The translations under genes and the position numbers were made by a program. DNA of 23,429 bases from Fusobacterium sp. (lineage in GTDB: Bacteria > Fusobacteriota > Fusobacteriia > Fusobacteriales > Fusobacteriaceae), in contig DXSD01000024.1 in assembly GCA_019410665.1 (NCBI GenBank), positions 1 to 23,429 on the forward strand, given 5' to 3'. Under the pieces are notes generated by a model. That model searched no databases, had not been told where the DNA came from, and was given only the letters and a program-made list of their open reading frames with translations. How positions within the stretch are numbered: position 1 is the stretch's first letter; each line of letters starts with the position of its first letter. This document shows, one piece after another, positions 15,729 to 22,226 of the stretch.

Positions 15729-16610
15729 GTGGCTTATTTAGGGGAGTTTTTTGCACTTATAACAGCTCTTGGTTGGGCAGTAAGTTCACTATTTTTTGAA
15801 CATGCTTCAAAAAAAGCTGATAGTGTATCTGTTAATGTAATTAGACTTTTTATGGGAATATTTCTTTTGGGAGTGTTTTCTTATGGAGAGAGGGGTATGT
15901 TTTTACCCCTTGACTCTACTCCATATAATTGGAAGTTTTTAGGAATTTCAGGAGTAATAGGACTATTTTTAGGAGATTTTTTTCTCTATGAATCTTATGT
16001 CTTAATTGGGGCAAGAATATGTATGCTTTTTATGACAATGACTCCTCTTATAGTTGGGTTATTTGGTTATCTCTTTTTAGGAGAAACTTTAACACTTTTG
16101 CAAGTATTAGCTATGGTTATTACTTGTAGTGGAGTCTTATTGGTAGTTCTTAAACCAAAAAGTCAAGGTGATGAGAGAAAAATATCTACAAAGGGATTAC
16201 TCTACATATGTATAGCTACAATATTTGAAGCTATAGGAATAGTGTTTACTAAGATGGGATCTGCTGGATACTCTCCAAGCTCTTCAACACAGATTAGAAT
16301 GTTTTGTGCTTTAGGGGTGTTTATTATCTTTTTAACAGTGAAAAAGCATTGGGGAAAACTATTTTTAACAGCTAGAGATAGAAAAAATCTTCTACTTATA
16401 ACAGGGGGAACAATATCAGCAACAGCTGGAATTACCTTTTTAGTTGCTGCTTTAAATTTAGGACGTGCTGGAGTTATCTCCACTATATCTTCAACAAGCC
16501 CAATTATAATAATACCTTTATCATATCTGTTATTTAAAGAGAGAATAAAAATAAAAGAGATACTTGGAGCTTGTATCTCTGTTTTAGGAATAGCACTATT
16601 TTTCTTATAA
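15729..16610 (+). CDS. DMT-superfamily (EamA) transporter
   Basis: A 293-residue integral membrane protein with two EamA repeats of about five helices each. The first repeat (about 4-140) starts LGEFFALITALGWAVSSLFFEHASKK and ends at a VLAMVITCSGVLLVVLK helix. The second starts near GLLYICIATIFEAIGIVFTK and ends KEILGACISVLGIALFFL. The family moves small metabolites (amino acids, nucleosides, metabolites) across the inner membrane; the substrate cannot be read from sequence. I choose GTG 15729 as start because GGAGG lies 5 bases upstream; a TTG at 15717, four codons earlier, would overlap that ribosome binding site. The stop is in the palindrome TTATAA, which also provides the stop of the convergent transpeptidase gene, so the two coding regions overlap by 6 bases with no terminator between them. 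Confidence 0.9.
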   Translation: MAYLGEFFALITALGWAVSSLFFEHASKKADSVSVNVIRLFMGIFLLGVFSYGERGMFLPLDSTPYNWKFLGISGVIGLFLGDFFLYESYVLIGARICMLFMTMTPLIVGLFGYLFLGETLTLLQVLAMVITCSGVLLVVLKPKSQGDERKISTKGLLYICIATIFEAIGIVFTKMGSAGYSPSSSTQIRMFCALGVFIIFLTVKKHWGKLFLTARDRKNLLLITGGTISATAGITFLVAALNLGRAGVISTISSTSPIIIIPLSYLLFKERIKIKEILGACISVLGIALFFL

Positions 16611-17267
16611 TTTAGCAAAGTTACTTCTTTCAAAGTAGCTTTCGTCATTTCCATTGATATATAAAACAGTACCACCTTTTATATGATCAATGACCTCTTT
16701 AGATATCTCTTCAGGAATAGCAGGGCAACCTAAGCTTCTACCAAGGAAACCATATTTCTCCATAAACTCTTTAGTGGCATAGTCAGCTCCATGAACTACT
16801 ATATTTCTATCTAAAGCGTTGGAGTTTATACCAGGTTCAAGTCCTCTTAATCTTAGAGAGTATCCATTACTTCCATTATAGGTATTATCAGTTAGGTAAA
16901 AACCTAATGAGCTTTGATATGAGTTCATTTTATTAGAAAATTTTACAGCCATATCTAAACCTGTATTTTTTCCGTGGGTTACATAAGTTATGTAATCCAC
17001 TTTTTTATTTTCTAAATCTATTACAAAAAATCTCTCTTCACTTGAAGGTTTAGAAAAGTCTACAATTGTAATATACCCCTCTTTTTTGCTAGGAATTTTA
17101 TTGTATCCATGGATAGCTTTTAAGAAGGTAGAATACTCTAATTTATCATCTATGTGTAAATTACTGTAAATCTCTTTTATACACTCTTCTCTGCTTAAAT
17201 CAATTCCAAAAGCAAGAGTACTAAGTAGTGTCATCCCTAAAATTATCTTTTTAAACAATTTTTTCAC
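16605..17267 (-). CDS. YkuD_2-type murein L,D-transpeptidase-like protein, secreted
   Basis: A 220-residue exported protein, the only complete gene on the - strand. A Sec signal peptide is visible (KKIILGMTLLSTLAFG, probable cleavage after Phe-Gly near residue 21). The domain matches the murein L,D-transpeptidase catalytic family YkuD_2 (PF13645): VTHGKNTG, KFSNKMNSYQSSLGFYLT, YSLRLRGLE, RNIVVHGADY (His159) and GRSLGCPAIP (catalytic Cys181). These enzymes form or exchange meso-diaminopimelate/lanthionine cross-links, or attach proteins, in peptidoglycan. In this organism the exact activity is inferred only. The start is uncertain: GTG 17267 sits directly on the GAGGTG ribosome binding site, whereas TTG 17258 (three codons later) lies 6 bases after it. 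Both starts retain the signal peptide. A strong promoter lies 30-58 bases upstream. The 3' end overlaps the convergent transporter gene by 6 bases. Confidence 0.88.
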   Translation of the reverse strand: MKKLFKKIILGMTLLSTLAFGIDLSREECIKEIYSNLHIDDKLEYSTFLKAIHGYNKIPSKKEGYITIVDFSKPSSEERFFVIDLENKKVDYITYVTHGKNTGLDMAVKFSNKMNSYQSSLGFYLTDNTYNGSNGYSLRLRGLEPGINSNALDRNIVVHGADYATKEFMEKYGFLGRSLGCPAIPEEISKEVIDHIKGGTVLYINGNDESYFERSNFAKL

Positions 17268-17296
17268 CTCATGTAATAAAAAAATATCTCATCAAA

Positions 17297-17325
17297 ATTA
17301 TAGTTAGTTTTTTTCAAAAAGTCAA
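17297..17325 (-). promoter_or_regulatory. Sigma70-like promoter of the L,D-transpeptidase gene
   Basis: Read on the - strand, TTGACT (17325-17320) and TATAAT (17302-17297) are separated by exactly 17 bases. This is the best sigma70 match seen in the window. Transcription would start near 17290, about 23-32 bases before the candidate start codons. Confidence 0.8.
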
Positions 17326-17361
17326 TGAAAATAGAAATTTAATAGATTTTTTCTCATAGTA

Positions 17362-17370
17362 TGGTATAAT
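17362..17370 (+). promoter_or_regulatory. Extended -10 promoter of the OLD nuclease gene
   Basis: TGGTATAAT (17362-17370) is an extended -10 element (TGN plus a perfect TATAAT) located 26 bases before the ATG at 17397. No convincing -35 hexamer is present at 16-18 bases upstream, which extended -10 promoters tolerate. It is divergent from the transpeptidase promoter, with the two -10 elements about 63 bases apart. Confidence 0.65.
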
Positions 17371-17396
17371 TTAATGGGGGAAATAGGGGTGAGTAT

Positions 17397-18743
17397 ATGT
17401 ATTTAAAAGAGTTAAGAATAAAAAATTGGCAGTGTATTGAAGAGATAGACATAAAATTTGAAAACTTAATGCTTTTTATAGGACAGAGTAACAGTGGAAA
17501 ATCAAGTATTATGTCAGCAATTATGTTTTTTTTAGGATACAGAAATTTTAGGTCTAAAGATTTAAGAAATGGAGAGAGTTATTTAAAATTAGAGGGACGT
17601 TTCTATAACTATTATAAAGAGAGTTTTCAGTTAAAGGAGATAACTGTTTCAAATAAAAATATCTGGTTGAGAGTGGAAGTTTATAAGGAAAATGAGGTGA
17701 AATACTCTATTTTGCACAACAACATTTGGAAGGAGATAGACCAAGAGGAGTATCTACTAATTTCAGAGAGTACCCCTATTTTATTTGTTCCATCTTTCTC
17801 TGAAAAGGAGCAAACAGAATTTTTTATACACTCACTTTTAAAAATATTGGAAAAAAATAGGATAGATCAACCTAAAACATTAAATGAGATAGTAAAAACT
17901 TTTAATAAACTTCAAAGTGAGTATACAAGTAGAGGTTTATATAGGAATTTAATATTTGAGATTTTCTGTTCTTTGGCTAAATATTCAAGTATAGGGAAAC
18001 ATTCAATTTTAAATGATGCTCTAATAATTTTTGAAGAACCAGAACTCTATCTTCATCCTCAAAAAGAGAAGGAGCTTTTTCATAATATGTGTATATTGAC
18101 AAAGTTAGGAGCACAGATATATGCAGCTACCCATTCAAGTAATTTTATAAGTTTACATATGTATAAATCAATATGTATAGTAAGAAAAGAGGAGGGAAGT
18201 GGAAGTAAGATTTTTCAATTTAAAGGATTTTTATTTTCAGGAGACGAGGTAAAAAACTTTAATATGAACTATTGGATAAATCCAGATAGAAGTGAACTTT
18301 TCTTTGCTAAAAAGGTTATCTTAGTAGAGGGACAAACTGATAAGATAGTTTTAGGTTATCTTTCAAAAAGATTGGGAATACACAAGTATGATTACTCTAT
18401 ATTAGAGTGTGGAAGTAAAAGCTTGATTCCTCAATTTATAAAACTTTTAAATGTTTTTAAAATCCCATATATAGCTGTTTATGATAGGGATAATCATCTT
18501 TGGAGAACTCCAGAGGAGATAGAAAATTCCAATCAAAAAAACAGGGTGATTCAAAGAACTATAAAAAAGGAGATAGGTTCTTGGGTAGAGTTTGAAAATG
18601 ATATAGAAGAGGAGATATACCAAGAGAATAGAGAGAGAAAGAACTATAAAAATAAGCCTTTTTATGCTTTGAAAACAGTGACAGAAAAAAGTTTTGTCAT
18701 ACCTAGAAAATTGGAGAAAAAGATCAGAATTATTTTTTCTTAA
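17397..18743 (+). CDS. OLD-family ATP-dependent nuclease (AAA + TOPRIM)
   Basis: A 448-residue protein with an SMC/RecF-like ATPase domain followed by a TOPRIM nuclease domain, the overcoming-lysogenization-defect (OLD) architecture. The N-terminus reads MYLKELRIKNWQCIEEIDI, then Walker A GQSNSGKSS (29-37). Walker B with its downstream histidine is IIFEEPELYLHP (Glu213-Glu214). An ATHSSNF H-loop-like motif follows near residue 244. The TOPRIM part shows VILVEGQTDK (Glu311) and AVYDRDNH (Asp363, Asp365). The length is toward the short end for class 1 OLD proteins. No UvrD-like GajB helicase gene adjoins it, so this is not a Gabija (class 2) pair. OLD proteins act in phage exclusion or in DNA repair; which role applies here is unknown. 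The stop codon lies inside the ribosome binding site of sppA, 10 bases before that gene's ATG, so the two are probably co-transcribed. Confidence 0.87.
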   Translation: MYLKELRIKNWQCIEEIDIKFENLMLFIGQSNSGKSSIMSAIMFFLGYRNFRSKDLRNGESYLKLEGRFYNYYKESFQLKEITVSNKNIWLRVEVYKENEVKYSILHNNIWKEIDQEEYLLISESTPILFVPSFSEKEQTEFFIHSLLKILEKNRIDQPKTLNEIVKTFNKLQSEYTSRGLYRNLIFEIFCSLAKYSSIGKHSILNDALIIFEEPELYLHPQKEKELFHNMCILTKLGAQIYAATHSSNFISLHMYKSICIVRKEEGSGSKIFQFKGFLFSGDEVKNFNMNYWINPDRSELFFAKKVILVEGQTDKIVLGYLSKRLGIHKYDYSILECGSKSLIPQFIKLLNVFKIPYIAVYDRDNHLWRTPEEIENSNQKNRVIQRTIKKEIGSWVEFENDIEEEIYQENRERKNYKNKPFYALKTVTEKSFVIPRKLEKKIRIIFS

Positions 18744-18753
18744 AGGAGTGAGT

Positions 18754-20472
18754 ATGAAAATTTTAGGATTTATTAAAAAATTTATTTTAGGAACACTTTT
18801 ATTTATTATAAAAGAGATTTTTTCCTTTGTTATAAAATTTACCTTAATGTTGATTGTAATTGGGGGGATTGCAGGAGCTATTTTAAAATACTCTATGGAA
18901 GAGGAGAAACCTACCCTAAAAAATGGTAGTTATGTAGAGATAGATTTAGGAAAGGAGTATCCTGAAAAATTAGAGGCTCTTCCTAAATTTTTAATGGAAG
19001 GAGAGATGAATTTTTACTCTATTTTAAAAAAGTTAGATAGTATAAAAGATGATAGTAGAGTAGAGGGAGTATTTCTTAAGATAGATAACTTAACTTTAGA
19101 TAGAGCTCAGATTTCAGAACTTGGAGATAAACTTGAGCTTTTGAAAAAAAGTGGGAAAAAAGTTATATCCTATGGAATTAATTTAGATAATAGAAATTAT
19201 TTACTAGCTATTCATAGTGATAAAATATTTATGCCACCAACAATGACTGCTGGAGTTAATATAGCAGGATACTATAATCAACTACCTTATTACAAAGGAC
19301 TAGCAGATAAATTAGGAGTAAAATTTAATGTTATTCATGTGGGAGATTATAAATCTTATGGAGAAAACTATGTTAGAGAAACAATGTCACAAGAGTATAG
19401 AAGTAACATTGTGAGAATGTTAGATAAAGTTTATGAGAACTTTATAGAAGAGGTAACTAATAAAAGAGGAATTTCAAAAGATCTGTTTAATGAAAGAGTG
19501 TTAGCAGGAGATTTTGTTTCTGCCGAACCTTATCAGATGAAAAAATTTAATTTAATAGATGACTTTGCTTATGAAAATGAGATAAAAGATTTAATTGGTT
19601 CAAAGAGAATTGTCCCTATTGAAGAGTATGAGGAGAGTTCTAAAATCTCAAAGGAGAAAATAGCAGTAATCTATGGAGAGGGATCAATTCTTTTAGGGGG
19701 TGAGAAAGGAAATATTGGAAAGAGTATAACTCCTGAAAGTATTTTTGCTGAATTGGATAGGGCAGTTAAAGATGATAGCATAAAAGGTATTGTTTTAAGA
19801 ATAAATTCACCAGGAGGGTCAGCTCTTGCTTCTAATCTGATAAATAAGAAAGTGAGAGATATAGGGAAAATTAAACCTGTGTACATTTCAATAGGTGGAG
19901 TAGCAGCTTCAGGAGGTTACTATATAGCTGTTGCTGGAGATAAAATATTTGCTGATAAAGAGAGTATTACAGGATCAATAGGTGTTGTAAGTTTAATTCC
20001 TAACTTCAATGAACTTATGAACAAGATAGATGTAAATATAGAGAGTATTAAAAAGGGTGAGTATTCTGATCTTTACTCTTTAACTAAAAAATTTAGTGCC
20101 CAAGATGAGGAGAAGATATATGCTTCAAGTGTAAAGGTATATAGTGAGTTTTTAGATGTAGTAGCTCAAGGAAGAGGTTTAGATAGAAATTATGTACATA
20201 CTATTGCTCAAGGAAAAGTGTGGCTAGGAGAAGAGGGAAAAGAGTTAGGATTAATAGATGAGATTGGGGGATTGGAAAAAACAATTGAATCTCTAGCTAA
20301 AGATTTAAAATTAAAGGATTACTCAGTTGTAGAGATAAAAGAGAGTGAAAAACTAGATAAAATTCTAAAAAATTATCTACCTTTTAGAAGTTTTTTTGAA
20401 GGGGTATCAGAAACAATATATGAGAGAGAGCTGTATTTTAAGCCAATTTACTTTTTTCCATATAATATGTAG
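18754..20472 (+). CDS. sppA: Signal peptide peptidase SppA, 67K type
   Basis: A 572-residue inner-membrane serine protease that degrades cleaved signal peptides. One membrane anchor lies near residues 25-46 (FVIKFTLMLIVIGGIAGAIL), with the catalytic part on the periplasmic side. It has the two tandem S49 domains of the long form. The N-terminal domain carries the general-base lysine in GDYKSYGENYVRETMS (Lys200, E. coli Lys209). The C-terminal domain carries the nucleophile in GGVAASGGYYIA (Ser386, E. coli Ser409), preceded by LRINSPGGSA. The start at ATG 18754 follows AAAGGAGTGAGT; an in-frame TTG at 18694 would add 20 codons read from inside the upstream gene and is rejected. The ribosome binding site overlaps the stop codon of the OLD gene. 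Signal peptide turnover fits the many exported proteins nearby. A separate promoter for sppA is not obvious, so expression may depend on the OLD promoter. Confidence 0.94.
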   Translation: MKILGFIKKFILGTLLFIIKEIFSFVIKFTLMLIVIGGIAGAILKYSMEEEKPTLKNGSYVEIDLGKEYPEKLEALPKFLMEGEMNFYSILKKLDSIKDDSRVEGVFLKIDNLTLDRAQISELGDKLELLKKSGKKVISYGINLDNRNYLLAIHSDKIFMPPTMTAGVNIAGYYNQLPYYKGLADKLGVKFNVIHVGDYKSYGENYVRETMSQEYRSNIVRMLDKVYENFIEEVTNKRGISKDLFNERVLAGDFVSAEPYQMKKFNLIDDFAYENEIKDLIGSKRIVPIEEYEESSKISKEKIAVIYGEGSILLGGEKGNIGKSITPESIFAELDRAVKDDSIKGIVLRINSPGGSALASNLINKKVRDIGKIKPVYISIGGVAASGGYYIAVAGDKIFADKESITGSIGVVSLIPNFNELMNKIDVNIESIKKGEYSDLYSLTKKFSAQDEEKIYASSVKVYSEFLDVVAQGRGLDRNYVHTIAQGKVWLGEEGKELGLIDEIGGLEKTIESLAKDLKLKDYSVVEIKESEKLDKILKNYLPFRSFFEGVSETIYERELYFKPIYFFPYNM

Positions 20473-20479
20473 AAATCAG

Positions 20480-20509
20480 TTGAAAAAAAGTGGTAATATA
20501 TGTTATAAT
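20480..20509 (+). promoter_or_regulatory. Promoter of the ybaB-family gene
   Basis: TTGAAA (20480-20485) and TATAAT (20504-20509) are 18 bases apart, and TGT directly before the -10 makes it an extended -10 (TGTTATAAT). It begins just after the sppA stop codon. The predicted transcription start near 20516 gives a leader of about 30 bases with an AGGAGG-like site before ATG 20547. Confidence 0.75.
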
Positions 20510-20546
20510 CAGTGTTAGTGAAAAAAATATCAGGAGGATAGTTAGA

Positions 20547-20900
20547 ATGGTAAGAAAATTAAAAGGTGGAAAAACACAAGGTGCAGGAAGCCAAATGAAT
20601 ATATTAAAACAAGCTCAAGCTATGCAACAACAAATGTTATTAGTTCAAGAGGGGCTTAAAGAGAAAGAGTTAACTTCTTCAGTAGGTGGAGGAGCTGTAA
20701 CTGTAAAAGTTAATGGACAAAAAGAGTTATTAGAGGTTAAATTAACTGATGATATAGTTAAAGAGGCAGCTGAAGATAAAGAGATGTTAGAGGATCTAAT
20801 AGTTTCTGCAGTAAGAGAAGCTATGAGACAAGCTGATGAGTTAGCTGAAGCTGAAATGGGAAAAGTAACTGGTGGAATTAATATCCCTGGACTTTTCTAA
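20547..20900 (+). CDS. ybaB: YbaB/EbfC family nucleoid-associated protein
   Basis: A 117-residue protein of the YbaB/EbfC family, small dimeric DNA-binding proteins associated with the nucleoid. Family landmarks are visible: the N-terminal coiled-coil helix NILKQAQAMQQQMLLVQEGLKEKEL, the strands VGGGAVTVKVNGQKELLEVKL, the acidic helix KEMLEDLIVSAVREAMRQADELAEAEMGKVTGG, and the terminal NIPGLF. The start at ATG 20547 follows CAGGAGGATAGTTAGA; an in-frame GTG at 20490 lies within the promoter and is rejected. In many bacteria this gene sits between dnaX and recR; here neither is present. It stands alone between sppA and an MFS gene, with its own promoter and a terminator just after it. A basic, glycine-rich stretch (VRKLKGGKTQGAGSQ) precedes the first helix. 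Confidence 0.93.
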   Translation: MVRKLKGGKTQGAGSQMNILKQAQAMQQQMLLVQEGLKEKELTSSVGGGAVTVKVNGQKELLEVKLTDDIVKEAAEDKEMLEDLIVSAVREAMRQADELAEAEMGKVTGGINIPGLF

Positions 20901-20925
20901 TTTAAAAGAAAATAAAGAGTAATTT

Positions 20926-20950
20926 GAGGAGAAATTTTTCTCCTCTTTTT
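20926..20950 (+). terminator. Rho-independent terminator after ybaB
   Basis: GAGGAGAA (20926-20933) pairs with TTCTCCTC (20938-20945) around a short A/T loop and is followed by TTTTT (20946-20950). It lies 25 bases after the ybaB stop and 25 bases before the MFS start. Confidence 0.88.
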
Positions 20951-20975
20951 ATGTTAATATTAAGGAGGAAAGAAT

Positions 20976-22166
20976 ATGAAAAGTGGTTTAAAAAAAAGAA
21001 AAGGGATTTTAAATCCAATAGTTTTATCTCTATTTGTACTTAGTTTTTTAATTGGAACAAGTGAATTTATAGTAATAGGAATTTTACCAGAGATAGCAAA
21101 AGGATTAAATATTTCTTTGACAACAGCTGGGTATGTGGTTTCAGTTTTTGCAATAATTTATGCTCTAGGAACGCCATTTACTTCAGCTTATGCTGGAAAA
21201 AAGGAAAGACACTCTTTTATAGTTGTGTGTATGCTATTATTTGTGTTAGCTCATCTTCTTTGTGCTATTGCCCTTAATTATTTTATTTTTACAATAGCTC
21301 GTATTTTTATAGCTCTTGTTAGTGGGGCTTTATTATCTGTTGCTTTAACATTTCCAAAGGATATTTTAGAGGAAAATTCTGTACCTCAAGCAATAGCTCT
21401 TATTTTTACTGGGTTTAGTGTAGCTTCTGTTTTAGGAGTTCCTATTTCTACAATGTTAAGTAGGATTATAGGTTGGAGAATGACCTTTATTTTAATAATG
21501 ATAGCTTCTTTTATTTTAACAATTATTTTGTATAGAGTACTTCCAAAAATTCAACATCAAAAAGCAGAAAGCTTATTTGGACAGTTTTCTTTATTTTTAA
21601 ATAAAAAAATAATATTTGGTGTTTTGGGAGTTATGTTTAGTTCAGGAGCAACTTATAATTTTTATACATATTTAACTCCAATTTTACAAGATAAGTTGCA
21701 CATAGAGTCTAAATATACAGGATTGGCTCTTTCAATTTTTGGAATAGCAGCCCTCATAAGTAATGTTCTTTCTGGTTATCTCGCTAAAAAATATGATATG
21801 CGAGATATGTTGGGAGTTTATTTTTTACAGGCTCTTTTTATGGGAATAATGATTTTTTCTTTTGGAAGTTTGATTTTTGGTGGAACCATAATTTTAATAT
21901 TAGGGTGTTTGATGTATTTAATGAATTCTCCAAGTCAGATCTATTTTTTAAATGTAGCCTCAAAGGAAAATAAAGGGTGTGAGAGTTTAGCTTCTGGATT
22001 AAGTCCTGTATTTTTTAATTTTGGGATAGCAACGGGTTCATTTTCTGGAAGTTTGATAGCAAAATATGTAGGTTTTGATTATGTTGGTTTTGGAGGAATG
22101 GTTTTTGCTATTTTGGCTATATTATCTTGTATTTGTTTACGTAGAGTATCAAAGAATAGTTATTGA
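20976..22166 (+). CDS. MFS transporter, AraJ/drug-efflux type
   Basis: A 396-residue major facilitator with about 12 predicted helices in two halves. The first helix carries LFVLSFLIGTSEFIVIGILPEIA followed by KGLNISLTTAGYVVSVFAIIYALGTPF. The loop between helices 2 and 3 is YAGKKERH, a version of the MFS motif A. A long basic loop (RVLPKIQHQKAES) near residue 190 separates the halves. The N-terminal TSEFIVIGILPEIA...AGYVVSVFA signature is typical of the AraJ/YdhP/NepI group of DHA1 efflux proteins (sugars, purine ribonucleosides, drugs). The substrate cannot be assigned. The start follows AAGGAGGAAAGAAT. Only 25 bases separate it from the upstream terminator, so either termination is incomplete or a compact promoter overlaps that region; none is clear. 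The next gene has its own promoter. Confidence 0.88.
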   Translation: MKSGLKKRKGILNPIVLSLFVLSFLIGTSEFIVIGILPEIAKGLNISLTTAGYVVSVFAIIYALGTPFTSAYAGKKERHSFIVVCMLLFVLAHLLCAIALNYFIFTIARIFIALVSGALLSVALTFPKDILEENSVPQAIALIFTGFSVASVLGVPISTMLSRIIGWRMTFILIMIASFILTIILYRVLPKIQHQKAESLFGQFSLFLNKKIIFGVLGVMFSSGATYNFYTYLTPILQDKLHIESKYTGLALSIFGIAALISNVLSGYLAKKYDMRDMLGVYFLQALFMGIMIFSFGSLIFGGTIILILGCLMYLMNSPSQIYFLNVASKENKGCESLASGLSPVFFNFGIATGSFSGSLIAKYVGFDYVGFGGMVFAILAILSCICLRRVSKNSY

Positions 22167-22168
22167 TT

Positions 22169-22196
22169 TTGAAATTCTAAAGTTATATGGTATAAT
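22169..22196 (+). promoter_or_regulatory. Promoter of the choloylglycine hydrolase-family gene
   Basis: TTGAAA (22169-22174) and TATAAT (22191-22196) lie 16 bases apart, with TGG directly before the -10 (extended -10, TGGTATAAT). The -10 is embedded in an inverted repeat GGTAT-AAT-ATACC (22189-22201). The predicted start near 22203 leaves a leader of about 24 bases with an AAGGAGGG site before ATG 22227. Confidence 0.75.
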
Positions 22197-22226
22197 ATAC
22201 CGATAAAAAGTTTAAGGAGGGCTAAG

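Noticed and set aside
16202..16675. 157-codon open frame on the - strand
   Set aside because: It lies almost wholly opposite the EamA transporter and transpeptidase genes, has no recognisable motif and no ribosome binding site; it is a shadow of membrane-protein codons.
17397..18743. Gabija (GajA/GajB) defence system
   Set aside because: The OLD-like gene is followed by sppA and preceded by a divergent transpeptidase; no UvrD-like helicase gene is present.
18694..18753. TTG start for sppA inside the OLD gene
   Set aside because: There is no ribosome binding site; ATG 18754 follows AAAGGAG and gives the normal N-terminal anchor.
20490..20546. GTG start for the ybaB gene
   Set aside because: It lies inside the predicted promoter; ATG 20547 has an AGGAGG-like site.
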